Shown here piece after piece: positions 37,377 through 48,208 of a DNA stretch of 64,000 bases. How positions within the stretch are numbered: position 1 is the first letter of the stretch; each line of letters begins with the position of its first letter. The notes below the pieces were generated by a model, which was not told the DNA's origin, made no database searches, and saw nothing but the letters and a program-made list of their open reading frames with translations. Both the position numbers and the translations under genes were made by a program. The stretch is from the NCBI GenBank assembly GCA_016795505.1, contig JAEUHH010000055.1, positions 106,005 through 170,004 of the forward strand. Reading direction: 5' to 3'. The DNA is from Verrucomicrobiales bacterium. GTDB taxonomy: Bacteria > Verrucomicrobiota > Verrucomicrobiia > Verrucomicrobiales > DEV007.

Positions 37377-38126
37377 TCAGCCCGCCACCGGGAGACTGAG
37401 CCACGCCGTGGTCGTGCCGTCGATGCTCCGCAGGCCGAGCCGCATCTTCATCTGCCCGGCCAGGACACCCGCCATGGTCAGGCCGAGCCCGTAGTGGGCG
37501 TTGCCCTTGTTGCCATTGAACGGGCCGAAGTAGTCGAGGATCTTCTCCCGCGACAGATCGATGCTGGAATTGCGGATGAAGACGTCGACAGCATTCTCGC
37601 TCGCGCCACTGGCTCCGCCGGGCGGAAAGATGTCGATCGCGACTTCTCCACCGGGAATGTCGGCGGCGGACTCGGCGGCGTTCTTGATCAACTCCGCGAG
37701 CAGTTCGTTGAGCCGGCCCGAATCGGCCTGCACCGCCGGTAATCCCGGCACGGCCTCGAATTTCAGCGGCACGCCGTGTTTCGCGCAAATCTGGCGGGCG
37801 GTGTCCTCGATATGCGGCATGAAATCGTTCAGATTGACCGCTTCGCACACCACCCGGGCACAGCCGGCGGCTGTCAGGATGATTTTGGCAAGATCCGAAG
37901 CTCCCAGAGCCGACTCCCGCATCTGCTCCACATTTTCCCGCACCTCCGCCGGCACGTCATCATCCATCAGGACCAGACTACTGAAGCCCTGGATCACCCC
38001 GAGGGTGTTGTTGTTCTTGTGGATCAAGCCCTGCAACACCGACTTGTAGAAATCGCGCGTCAGCGACTCGTCGAGCTTCAGATGATCCGCGAAGACGAAC
38101 GAAGAGAGATTGGTGGATTCAGCCAT
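37377..38126 (-). CDS. Stand-alone histidine-kinase-like protein (HATPase)
   Basis: The 249-residue protein has a phospho-acceptor-like helix QGLIHKNNNTLGVIQGFSSL, in which the usual H-E/D-x-x-N is replaced by HKNNN. The ATP-lid parts follow: LNELLAELIKNAAESA (N box) and HYGLGLTMAGVLAGQM (G box). There is no sensor domain, membrane span or receiver, and no response regulator nearby. It could be a phosphotransfer or anti-sigma-like protein. The altered H-box leaves autophosphorylation uncertain. Confidence 0.65.
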   Translation of the reverse strand: MAESTNLSSFVFADHLKLDESLTRDFYKSVLQGLIHKNNNTLGVIQGFSSLVLMDDDVPAEVRENVEQMRESALGASDLAKIILTAAGCARVVCEAVNLNDFMPHIEDTARQICAKHGVPLKFEAVPGLPAVQADSGRLNELLAELIKNAAESAADIPGGEVAIDIFPPGGASGASENAVDVFIRNSSIDLSREKILDYFGPFNGNKGNAHYGLGLTMAGVLAGQMKMRLGLRSIDGTTTAWLSLPVAG

Positions 38127-38237
38127 GACCGATTTGAGGAGGAACCGGGGGACTTATAGAGCCCGCCGTTGTTTCGGACAATCAAAATAAATGCCATCCA
38201 CGGCAAACCAGCCAAACCGCACCCGCAGCAGGCTGTC

Positions 38238-38867
38238 CTACTGCGGCGGCTTCGACTCCCGCACCCAATTGACCAGGGCAGGCAGGAAAACCATCGCCAG
38301 GATGAAACCCGCCAGACTGAGATAGCCGAGGATGAGCCCCGTGATCGCCGCGCCCCGGCCGGGCACGGGGCGGATGCGGCTTTGCCTCGCCCGCGAGAGC
38401 GCCAGATGACCGGAAATGATCGCCGCCGGCCCGAACAGAAATCCGGGCAGGCAAAACATCGCCACGCTGACGATGCCCAGCACCATCGACACCACGCCGA
38501 GGACCGGGGACGGCGGTTCCTCCTCGTGTCGATGGGCGTGCGGCCGGGGAGCCGCTGCGTGGGCCGGCTGCTGCATCGGCGCGGCGGCCGGCATCGGGGA
38601 TTCCGGCCGGTGATAGGCAGGCGCCGCCTCAGCGGGTCGCGGCGCCGGCGAGTTCATTGGCAGCGTCGGCACCGAAGGCAGATCCACAGGCCCCGGATCA
38701 GGACTCGCCGGAGCTGGAGCCGCAGCGGCCGGCGTCACGCGGTGCGGATTTTCCGGAAACCGGATCACCGACGAGCACACCGGGCAATCCACCGTGGTGC
38801 CGTAGAAACTGTCGTCTCCCGACACCTTTTGACCGCATTTCGGGCAAGCGACTTTGAGGACCGCCAT
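38238..38867 (-). CDS. Zinc-ribbon membrane protein with DUF4190-like tail
   Basis: From ATG 38867 the 209-residue product opens with a treble-clef or zinc-ribbon sequence (VACPKCGQKVSGDDSFYGTTVDCPVCSSVIRFP) holding two CxxC pairs. A Pro/Ala-rich linker leads to two membrane spans (VLGVVSMVLGIVSVAMFCLPGFLFG and GAAITGLILGYLSLAGFILAMVF) with the pattern of DUF4190. Function unknown. The more upstream ATG (38906) would add 13 residues that lack conservation. Confidence 0.65.
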   Translation of the reverse strand: MAVLKVACPKCGQKVSGDDSFYGTTVDCPVCSSVIRFPENPHRVTPAAAAPAPASPDPGPVDLPSVPTLPMNSPAPRPAEAAPAYHRPESPMPAAAPMQQPAHAAAPRPHAHRHEEEPPSPVLGVVSMVLGIVSVAMFCLPGFLFGPAAIISGHLALSRARQSRIRPVPGRGAAITGLILGYLSLAGFILAMVFLPALVNWVRESKPPQ

Positions 38868-39056
38868 GGGGTAGGGACGCGTGGGCTGATTGCTAGGGTG
38901 GGACACCGCCGACTCTGATGCAGAGCCGTCTTGCGATTACCAGTCGGGAGATTTGTGGCGCTGTCAAGGCGGGGGCCGGCCCCCTCCCCCACGACTGCGT
39001 GGAAAGCCCGTTGATTTCGCTGGCGTTTTCGCCCGCTTTCGCAATGGTGGGGCACC

Positions 39057-39995
39057 ATGGCTCACGAGTTGAAAATCTTCAGCGGTTCCGCGCACCCCCA
39101 ATTGGCAGACGACATCGCCAAGTACCTCCACGTGCGGCGGTCCGATGTCACCGTGACCCAGTTCCCCGACGGCGAGACTTTCGTCAAAATCAACGAGAAC
39201 GTCCGCGGCCGCGATGTCTTCATCGTCCAGCCGACCTGCCCGCCGACGAACCAAAACCTGATGGAGTTGCTCATCATGGTCGATGCCGCCCGCCGCTCCA
39301 GCGCCGAGCGCATCACGGCCGTCATTCCTTTCTTTGGCTATGCCCGGCAGGACCGCAAAGACCAGCCCCGCGTCCCCATCACCTCCAAGCTGGTCGCCAA
39401 TCTCCTCGTCGCCGCCGGCGTGAACCGCGTCCTCACCATGGATCTCCACGCCGGGCAGATTCAGGGCTTCTTCGACATCCCGGTCGATCATCTTTACGCC
39501 AAGCCCGTCCTGATCCGCTACTTCCGCAGCAAAGGCCTCGATGACAACCTCGTCGTCGTCTCCCCCGATGTCGGCGGCATGAAAATGGCCCATTCCTACG
39601 CCCGCGCCCTGAAGGCCCCCCTCGCCATCGTCGCGAAAAACCGCGTCAGCGCCACCGAAGTCGAGGCCCTCGACCTCATCGGCCAGGTCGACGGCTGCAA
39701 CGTCCTGCTCGTCGACGACATCACCGAGACCGCCGGCACCCTGAAGACCGCCGCCGCCCTGCTCAAGAAAAACGGCGCCAAACGCATCTTCGCCGGCGTC
39801 TCCCACGCCGTGCTCAACGAACAGGGACACCGCCGCATCGCCGAATCCGAGATCGAGGAAGTCATCACCACCGACAGCACGCCCTTCGGCGCCGGGGAGA
39901 AAGTCACCGTCGTCAGCATCGCCGACCTGCTCGGCGAGGGCATCCGCCGCATCCACCACGACGAGTCCGTGACTTCTCTTTTTGACATCCCCTGA
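39057..39995 (+). CDS. prs: Ribose-phosphate pyrophosphokinase
   Basis: The 312-residue enzyme makes PRPP from ribose 5-phosphate and ATP, feeding purine, pyrimidine, histidine and tryptophan synthesis. Motifs: FPDGETFVKINENVRG, YARQDRKDQPRVPI (catalytic flexible loop), DLHAGQIQGFFDIPVDHL and the PRPP loop LLVDDITETAGTL. Full length. The L25 gene starts about 120 bases after it, as in many bacteria where prs and ctc are adjacent. Confidence 0.96.
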   Translation: MAHELKIFSGSAHPQLADDIAKYLHVRRSDVTVTQFPDGETFVKINENVRGRDVFIVQPTCPPTNQNLMELLIMVDAARRSSAERITAVIPFFGYARQDRKDQPRVPITSKLVANLLVAAGVNRVLTMDLHAGQIQGFFDIPVDHLYAKPVLIRYFRSKGLDDNLVVVSPDVGGMKMAHSYARALKAPLAIVAKNRVSATEVEALDLIGQVDGCNVLLVDDITETAGTLKTAAALLKKNGAKRIFAGVSHAVLNEQGHRRIAESEIEEVITTDSTPFGAGEKVTVVSIADLLGEGIRRIHHDESVTSLFDIP

Positions 39996-40113
39996 CCTCG
40001 CGCGTAGTATTCGCGCCCTTTTCGGCCCCGCGGACCCGGCAGATTCGCCAGACTTCCCGCTCCGGGGCCGTTTTTCCCTCCCCGAAGCCGATCACACCCA
40101 TCCCCATATCGTC

Positions 40114-40707
40114 ATGTCCCGTCATCAGACCCTCAAAGCCGACAAGCGCGAAACCTCCGGCAGCACCTCGTCCCGCCGCCTGCGCCGCCAGGGCGTCGTG
40201 CCGGGCGTGATCTACGGCTCCCAGCAGCGCACCTACGCCGTGCAGGTCGACGCCAAGGAATTCACCGACCTCCTGCGCCAGCAGAGCAGCGACAACTTCC
40301 TCGTGAATCTCGAAATCGCCGGCGCCAACGAGAAAACCAAGCTCGTCATCGTCCAGGACGTGCAGCACAACCCCCTCAGCGGCGCCGTCACCCACGTCGA
40401 CTTCCACGCCGTCAAGGAAGACGAGATCGTCCACGCCAACATCCCGGTCGAACTCCACGGCACCCCCATCGGCGCCAAGAATGGCGGCCTCACCGAGCAC
40501 CTCATCCACAGCGTCGAAGTCTTCTGCCGCCCCGCCGACCTCCCCGAGAAGATCGTCGTCGACATCTCCGACCTCGGCCTCGGCCAATCCATCCACGCCC
40601 GCGACCTGACCCTGCCCCAGGGCGTCGAGACCCACCTCGATCCCGAAGTGATCATCGTGCTCGTCTCCGAGCCCCGTGTCGCCAGCGACGCTGCCGCCGG
40701 CGCCTGA
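40114..40707 (+). CDS. rplY: 50S ribosomal protein L25 / general stress protein Ctc
   Basis: From ATG 40114 the 197-residue protein has the L25 N-terminus (RETSGSTSSRRLRRQGVVPGVIYG) and the long Ctc-type C-terminal extension (HVDFHAVKEDEIVHANIPVELHG). It binds 5S rRNA. The order prs-rplY-pth is a conserved group. The open frame continues upstream to 39982 inside prs, but only the 40114 start gives an L25 N-terminus. Confidence 0.92.
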   Translation: MSRHQTLKADKRETSGSTSSRRLRRQGVVPGVIYGSQQRTYAVQVDAKEFTDLLRQQSSDNFLVNLEIAGANEKTKLVIVQDVQHNPLSGAVTHVDFHAVKEDEIVHANIPVELHGTPIGAKNGGLTEHLIHSVEVFCRPADLPEKIVVDISDLGLGQSIHARDLTLPQGVETHLDPEVIIVLVSEPRVASDAAAGA

Positions 40708-40750
40708 CTTTCTGTCGGCACCCCGCCGCACCCAGCCCCAGCCCATTTCC

Positions 40751-41491
40751 ATGGCGCGGGAGCCGTCATCACCGACCGGCGAGCCGGTATCCATCCGTCT
40801 CGTCGTCGGCCTCGGCAACCCCGGCACCCGCTACCGCGGCACCCGGCACAATATCGGATTCGACCTGCTCGACCGCCTCGCCGCGGCCCGCGGCCTGACT
40901 TGGCGACCCGAGAAAAAATGGCAGGCCGAGATCGCCCGCACCGCCGACGGCCGGCTCGTCCTCGCCAAGCCCCAGACCTACATGAACCTGAGCGGAGAGG
41001 CCGTGCGCGCCATCGCCGCCTTCCATAAATTCCCCCCCGACGCCGTCCTCATCGCCCACGACGACGTCGACCTGCCCCTCGGCCGCCTGCGCCTGCGGGC
41101 CAGCGGCTCCGCCGGCGGTCACAACGGCCTCAAATCCATCATCCAGCACCTCGGCACCGACGCCTTCCCCCGGCTCAAGATCGGCGTCGGCCGCGCCGGC
41201 GAAGGCGCCGCCCCCCGGCGCGACATGATCGACCACGTCCTCGGCCGATTCGACCCCGCCGAACACGAAACCCTCGAAAAAACTTTGGCTACCGCCTCGG
41301 ATGCGGTAGAATGCGCGCTTTCCAGCGGACTGGCCGCGGCCATGAACCGGTACAATCAAAACCCGGAGACCCCCAAGCCGCCCCGCCCCCAGCCCCGCCG
41401 GAAACCCACCGAAACCGAAGACCCATCCCTTTCACCGGAGGCTCCCGCCACGGATCCGCCCCCAGTCGAAGAAACCCAATCCCAACCATGA
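40751..41491 (+). CDS. pth: Peptidyl-tRNA hydrolase
   Basis: The 246-residue enzyme releases peptides from tRNA dropped by ribosomes. Motifs: VVGLGNPGTRYRGTRHNIGFD (with the catalytic His in TRHNIG), KPQTYMNLSGEAV, AHDDVDLPLGRLRLR and SAGGHNGLKSI. After about residue 195 a Pro-, Arg- and Glu-rich tail of about 50 residues is added, unusual for the family. The stop overlaps the rpsF start by ATGA, so translation is coupled. ATG 40751 is chosen; an earlier start would overlap rplY. Confidence 0.93.
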   Translation: MAREPSSPTGEPVSIRLVVGLGNPGTRYRGTRHNIGFDLLDRLAAARGLTWRPEKKWQAEIARTADGRLVLAKPQTYMNLSGEAVRAIAAFHKFPPDAVLIAHDDVDLPLGRLRLRASGSAGGHNGLKSIIQHLGTDAFPRLKIGVGRAGEGAAPRRDMIDHVLGRFDPAEHETLEKTLATASDAVECALSSGLAAAMNRYNQNPETPKPPRPQPRRKPTETEDPSLSPEAPATDPPPVEETQSQP

Positions 41492-41775
41492 ATCGAACCT
41501 ACAACGGAACCTTTATCCTGAACCTCAAGGGCAGCGAAGAAGGCGTCGACGAACTCGTCGGCCACATCACCACCGAACTCGAAGCCGAAGGCGCCAAGCT
41601 GAAGCAAGTCGACCGCCTCGGCCGCAAGGAGTTCGCCTACGAGAACCACTCCAAGCAGACCCACGGCTTCTACGTCAACTGCCTGTTCGAAGCCGCCCCC
41701 GCGGCCATCGAGAAAGTCCGCTCCAAGCTGGCCCTCCGCGAGGACATCCATCTGCAGCACTACCGGGTGAAGTGA
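41488..41775 (+). CDS. rpsF: 30S ribosomal protein S6
   Basis: The 95-residue protein starts MNRTYNGTFILNLK and has the S6 pattern: a ferredoxin-like fold with DRLGRKEFAYENHSKQTHGFYVNCLFE. It binds S18 in the platform of the small subunit. rpsR is not next to it; ssb follows after 64 bases, as in the common rpsF-ssb arrangement. The longer frame from 41311 overlaps pth and is not the gene. Confidence 0.9.
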   Translation: MNRTYNGTFILNLKGSEEGVDELVGHITTELEAEGAKLKQVDRLGRKEFAYENHSKQTHGFYVNCLFEAAPAAIEKVRSKLALREDIHLQHYRVK

Positions 41776-41839
41776 TCTGAGCCCCCCGGGGGGAAACATT
41801 TCATCGCCAAGCGCGGCCCCCGCCGCTAAGATCGGCATC

Positions 41840-42391
41840 ATGGCCAGTCTGAACAAAGTGATGTTGATCGGGAACCTGACCCGGGATCCCGAAGTCCGCT
41901 ACACGCCCAAGGGCACCGCTGTCACCGACATCGGCCTCGCCTGCAACCGCGTCTACACCACCGACCAGGGCGAGCGGCGCGAGGAGGCGACCTTCGTCGA
42001 CATCACCCTCTGGGGACGCCAGGCCGAGATCGCCGGCCAATATCTCAAAAAAGGCAGCTCCATCTACATCGAAGGGCGCCTCCAGATGGATACCTGGCAG
42101 GACAAACAGACCGGCCAGAATCGCCACCGCCTCAAAGTCGTCGCCGACGGCTTTCAATTCCTCGGCAGCCGCGAAGGCGGTCAGGGCGGTGGCGGCAGTC
42201 CGGGAGGTGGCGGCGCCCCCGTCGGCTACAGCAGCCCCCCGCCCCATCAGCAGCCCGCCGGTCCCCCGCCCGGCTACGGCGGTGGCTACGACAGCGGTCC
42301 CGGCTACGGCGGCGGCGGTGGAGGAGGCAGCCAGCCCCAAGGCGGCGGCGGCTCCCACTACGGCGAGGAAGAGGACGACATCCCCTTCTGA
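41840..42391 (+). CDS. ssb: Single-stranded DNA-binding protein
   Basis: The 183-residue protein has the OB-fold part (SLNKVMLIGNLTRDPEVRYTPKGTAVTDI, residues 3-110), a Gly/Pro-rich flexible linker and the acidic tip EEEDDIPF that recruits replication and repair proteins. It acts as a tetramer on single-stranded DNA. The linker is long and extremely Gly-rich but typical of the type. Confidence 0.95.
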   Translation: MASLNKVMLIGNLTRDPEVRYTPKGTAVTDIGLACNRVYTTDQGERREEATFVDITLWGRQAEIAGQYLKKGSSIYIEGRLQMDTWQDKQTGQNRHRLKVVADGFQFLGSREGGQGGGGSPGGGGAPVGYSSPPPHQQPAGPPPGYGGGYDSGPGYGGGGGGGSQPQGGGGSHYGEEEDDIPF

Positions 42392-43718
<1,327 letters not shown>

Positions 43719-43726
43719 TCGTGGCG

Positions 43727-43828
43727 CACGGGCTTACCGCCCGTGAACAGACTTGAGAAACCGCGCTCGTCCCTGATCACACCGGGGACGAGCGCGCTGC
43801 CTGAACACCCATGGGCCGGAAGCCCATG
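43727..43828. promoter_or_regulatory. Three consecutive hairpins between gapA and pgk
   Basis: Perfect stems CACGGGC/GCCCGTG (43727-43745), an 11-bp stem GCGCTCGTCCC/GGGACGAGCGC (43763-43795) and CATGGGC/GCCCATG (43810-43828). None is followed by a T-run. They would be transcribed between gapA and pgk and could protect the upstream message or act as dispersed palindromes. Confidence 0.6.
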
Positions 43829-43847
43829 CCTCACCACCCTTTTTCCG

Positions 43848-45047
43848 ATGGCCAAACTCTCCCTCCGCGACCTGAATCCCGCCGGCAAACGCGTCCTCAT
43901 GCGCGTCGACTTCAACGTGCCGCAGGATGACAATCTCCAGATCACCGACGACACCCGCATCACGGCCGCCCTGCCGTCCATCGAGCACCTCGTCAAAGCC
44001 GGTGCCCGCGTGATCCTGATGTCCCACCTCGGCCGGCCGAAGGGTGAGAAAAAGCCCAAGTATTCGCTGAAACCCGTCGCTGAGCGTCTCGGCCAGCTCA
44101 TTTCCGCCCCCGTCACGTTCGCGCCCGACTGCATCGGCGACGCCGCCGATCAGGCCGTCGCCGCCCTCCAGGATGGCGAGGTGCTGCTGCTGGAAAACGT
44201 GCGCTACTACAACGAGGAGGAAGCCAACGATCCCGAATTCGCCCGGCAGCTCGCCGCCCACGGTGACATCTATGTGAACGATGCCTTCGGCACCGCCCAC
44301 CGCGCCCACGCCTCCACCGAGGGCGTGACCCGCTACATCGACACCTGCACCGCCGGTTTCCTCATGGAGCGCGAGCTGGAATACCTCGTCGACCGACTCG
44401 AGGAGCCCGCCCGGCCCTTCGTCGTCATCATGGGCGGCGCCAAAGTCTCCGACAAGATCGAGGTGCTGAACCGCCTGATGGGCAAGGCCGACACCTTCAT
44501 CATCGGCGGTGCCATGGCCAACACCTTCCGCCTCGCCCAAGGCTACTCCATCGGGAAAAGCCTCGCCGAGCCCGACAAAACCGAACTCGCCCGGACCATC
44601 CTGAAGACCGCCGAGGAAAAGGGCATCCGCTTCCTCCTTCCCGCCGACACCCGCCACACCGCCGAATTCCGCGAAGACGCTCCCACCGAGTGCACCCTGC
44701 CCTGGGGCGAGGGCGGCGAGATCCCCGCCGACCGCGAGGGCATCGACATCGGCGATCGCGCCATCGCCGAGTTTGCCGCCGAGATCGCGAGTGCCGGCAC
44801 CATCGTGTGGAACGGCCCCATGGGCGTCTTTGAAAAGCGCGGCTTCGACATCGGCACCCGCGCCATCGCCGAGGCTGTCGCCAAGAGTCCCGCCGTCAAG
44901 ATCGTCGGCGGAGGCGATTCCGTCACCGCCGTGAACCAATTCGGTGTCGCCGATCAGATGGACCACATTTCCACCGGCGGCGGCGCCTCCCTGGAGCTGT
45001 TGGAAGGAAAAGTGCTCCCCGGAGTCGCGGCCCTCACGGACAAATAA
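43848..45047 (+). CDS. pgk: Phosphoglycerate kinase
   Basis: From ATG 43848 the 399-residue enzyme transfers phosphate from 1,3-bisphosphoglycerate to ADP. Motifs: RVLMRVDFNVPQDD, HLGRPKG, NDAFGTAHRAHAS, MGGAKVSDKIEVL and the nucleotide-binding GGGDSVTAV. Full length. The upstream open frame from 43743 runs through the hairpins and is not part of the protein. Confidence 0.96.
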   Translation: MAKLSLRDLNPAGKRVLMRVDFNVPQDDNLQITDDTRITAALPSIEHLVKAGARVILMSHLGRPKGEKKPKYSLKPVAERLGQLISAPVTFAPDCIGDAADQAVAALQDGEVLLLENVRYYNEEEANDPEFARQLAAHGDIYVNDAFGTAHRAHASTEGVTRYIDTCTAGFLMERELEYLVDRLEEPARPFVVIMGGAKVSDKIEVLNRLMGKADTFIIGGAMANTFRLAQGYSIGKSLAEPDKTELARTILKTAEEKGIRFLLPADTRHTAEFREDAPTECTLPWGEGGEIPADREGIDIGDRAIAEFAAEIASAGTIVWNGPMGVFEKRGFDIGTRAIAEAVAKSPAVKIVGGGDSVTAVNQFGVADQMDHISTGGGASLELLEGKVLPGVAALTDK

Positions 45048-45118
45048 TCGATCAAACCCTTTCTCATCGCCGATCCAACAGGGTCTGATCGCCGATCCAA
45101 CCCTGTTTCATCGAAAAA
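45048..45118. repeat. 22-bp modular repeat, locus 6 (three modules)
   Basis: Three modules spaced 22 bp; cores CCCTT, CAGGG and CCCTG. It starts right at the pgk stop. Behind it (45120-45205) is a run of TCCTGTTAATCCTGTCAAT-like units, a second simple repeat, before the tpiA ATG. Confidence 0.85.
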
Positions 45119-45222
45119 GGAAAGTCCTGTCTCTCCTGTTAATCCTGTCAATTACCCGCCGGACCGGAAATCCTGTCAATTCTGCCCAACAATCCTGTTA
45201 ATCCTGTCCCACCTCGCAAGCC

Positions 45223-46005
<783 letters not shown>

Positions 46006-46046
46006 CCCATCCGAGCTTTCGGAAAGGCTAGAGCAAACGAGGGATC

Positions 46047-46862
46047 TCAGCGATCCGGCATCACCCCGCGCCAGAACAGGCTGGATTCCCGGTCGGTGGT
46101 CGGGTCGCCCTCGGGCAGGTCGTTCTTCGGCATCTTTGACACGTGTCCGTCGATGAAGGCGGCCATGAAGAACCGGTCCTCGTAGCGTTTTTCGGCCGCG
46201 TCGAGGATGGACTGGGCGTCCTCGGCCATGACGATGTTCTTGTCGAGGCTATCGACATAGAGCATGGCCGCGGTGGGCTCGAACTTGGAGAGAGCCTTCT
46301 CCGTGAGCCAGACATCCTCGGAGCCGTCGAGCGTGGCGATCTCGTCATACATGAGATTCCCATTCATGGCGTAGGAGTGACGGTACCAGTCGGTCTCCTC
46401 CGGCAGGTTGCGCACCGAGGCCTTGCACTCGAACACGGTGCTGATGAGGTGGGAGCCGTCGGTCGCCCGGTTGGACTCGCCGGGGAAAGTAACCTGGGTG
46501 GAATCTTCCACCGTGAAATCCGGCGGCGTCTCTTCCATGTAGATCTGGGCGAACACAACCCCCTTCAACCACAGCCCATCCTCGCCACTGGTCGCCGTGT
46601 TCCAGTAGTGCGGCAGGCTCTTGTCGCCGGCGCTGTATTTCGGAGACGGCAGCTTGTCCCCATGGTCGGCGGCCCAGGTCATGGTGGCGGCGACGATCTG
46701 CTTCAGGCCGTTCACGGTGACCGTTTCATTCGCCATCCGCTGCAGCTTGCTGTAAACCGGGAACGCCATCACCGCGAGCAGGGCGATGATGGTAATGACG
46801 ACGATCATCTCCATCATCGTAAAGGCCGCCGTGCGGTGCGCGTGGGAGGGATGTGTTTTCAT
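46047..46862 (-). CDS. Prepilin-like protein of the verrucomicrobial H-x9-DG type
   Basis: The 271-residue protein has a pilin-like signal AAFTMMEMIVVITIIALLAVMAFPV with Glu at +5 and Ala rather than Gly at -1. A hydrophobic helix and a globular exported domain follow. Near the end DRFFMAAFIDGHVSKM matches the DG-H ending of this PVC-expanded family. Dozens of such proteins occur per genome in the phylum; the role is unknown, possibly surface fibres. It is monocistronic and convergent with tpiA. Confidence 0.75.
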   Translation of the reverse strand: MKTHPSHAHRTAAFTMMEMIVVITIIALLAVMAFPVYSKLQRMANETVTVNGLKQIVAATMTWAADHGDKLPSPKYSAGDKSLPHYWNTATSGEDGLWLKGVVFAQIYMEETPPDFTVEDSTQVTFPGESNRATDGSHLISTVFECKASVRNLPEETDWYRHSYAMNGNLMYDEIATLDGSEDVWLTEKALSKFEPTAAMLYVDSLDKNIVMAEDAQSILDAAEKRYEDRFFMAAFIDGHVSKMPKNDLPEGDPTTDRESSLFWRGVMPDR

Positions 46863-47056
46863 GGGAAATAGTGGGGAATCAACAGTCTGGACGAGAGGGC
46901 GATGCCGGATCGGGCAGCCGTTGCCGACTACCCTTCGGGGATGGGAATGATCCCGCGAGCCTGTTAGGATAATACCGTTTTTTCGGGAAGCCGGTCAAGC
47001 CGACAACCAGATTCCGCCGGAAAATTTTTCCGTCCCGCCTCGACGGTGGGGCGCCA

Positions 47057-48103
47057 TCACAGTTCGACCCGCTTGCCGCCATTCTTGGCGCTCTCGTAGA
47101 TGGCGCAGATCAGCGCGACGGCCCGCCGGGCCTCGACACCGTCGATCTGGGGCGGGCGACCTTCGGCGATGGCTTTGACGACATCCTCGAAATTGCGCTG
47201 GTGACCGGTGAAATTGATCGCCTTGGGGTCGTTCGCCCCGAGTCCCTTGGCGGTGGAGCCCTGCATCAGCGTGGCGCGGACCTCGGCGTCCTCCGGGCGC
47301 TCTTCGGCAAAATCCCAGCAGCGAAAGGCCTCATCGGCGAGAAAGACCGATCCGTGCGAACCGCTCAGATGCACCTCGGCGGGGTGGCCGGTCGACGACC
47401 AGCAGGCGGTGGAGCCTTCGATGACGCCCCGGGCGCCGTTCTTAAACTCAAGGATCGCCACGGCGGTGTCCTCGACCTCGATATTCTCGTGGGCGAGGCA
47501 GCCCATCGTGGCCGACACCGCCGCCACGTCGCCGGCGAGGTAGAGCAACTGATCGATGAGATGGATGGACTGGTTCATCAAGGCGCCGCCGCCATCGAGC
47601 GCCCAGGTGCCGCGCCAGGCACCGGAATCGTAGTAGGCCTGGGTGCGATACCATTTCACATAAGCATCACACAGGGTGAGCCGCCCGAAGCGACCGGCAT
47701 CGACGGCCGCCTTGAAGGCTTCCATGGCCGGGTGAAAGCGGCGATTGAAAATACCGGCCAAGGTGACGCCCGCCTCTTCGCAGGCGGCGATCATCAGGTC
47801 GATGCGCTCGGGCGTGACCTCCAGCGGCTTCTCGCAGATCACGTGCTTGCCGGCTTTGGCCGCGGCGAGGGCGGGCTCCAGATGCGCGCCGCTGGGAGTG
47901 GCGATGGTCACGATGTCGAGTTCCGGGTCGGCGAGGAAGGCATCGAGGTCGCTGTAGCCCTTGCAGCCCAACTCCGCCGCCAGTGCCTCGACCGCCTCGG
48001 GCCGGCGTCCGAACACGGAGTGCAATTCGCCGCCCTCCATCGCTTCGATGGCTTTGGCGTGGAACTTGGCAATCATGCCGGCGCCGATGATTCCGAATTT
48101 CAT
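47057..48103 (-). CDS. Gfo/Idh/MocA family oxidoreductase
   Basis: The 348-residue protein starts MKFGIIGAGMIAKFHAKAIEAMEG with the NAD(P) loop and has EKPLEVTPERIDL, where the Lys is the family catalytic lysine, and SIHLIDQLLYLAGD in the C-terminal domain. A cytoplasmic sugar dehydrogenase is likely. It follows the sulfatase in the same direction with about 105 bases between, so a shared role in breaking down a sulfated sugar is plausible but not shown. Confidence 0.85.
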   Translation of the reverse strand: MKFGIIGAGMIAKFHAKAIEAMEGGELHSVFGRRPEAVEALAAELGCKGYSDLDAFLADPELDIVTIATPSGAHLEPALAAAKAGKHVICEKPLEVTPERIDLMIAACEEAGVTLAGIFNRRFHPAMEAFKAAVDAGRFGRLTLCDAYVKWYRTQAYYDSGAWRGTWALDGGGALMNQSIHLIDQLLYLAGDVAAVSATMGCLAHENIEVEDTAVAILEFKNGARGVIEGSTACWSSTGHPAEVHLSGSHGSVFLADEAFRCWDFAEERPEDAEVRATLMQGSTAKGLGANDPKAINFTGHQRNFEDVVKAIAEGRPPQIDGVEARRAVALICAIYESAKNGGKRVEL

Positions 48104-48208
48104 GGGTAGTCAGTGGGTTGGGATGGTGGTGGAATGGGTAACGCTCGCGCTACCGGGAAGGGCGACTCTAGGTCACGGGAACGGCCCGTCAAGGCGCGCA
48201 AGACCCGA

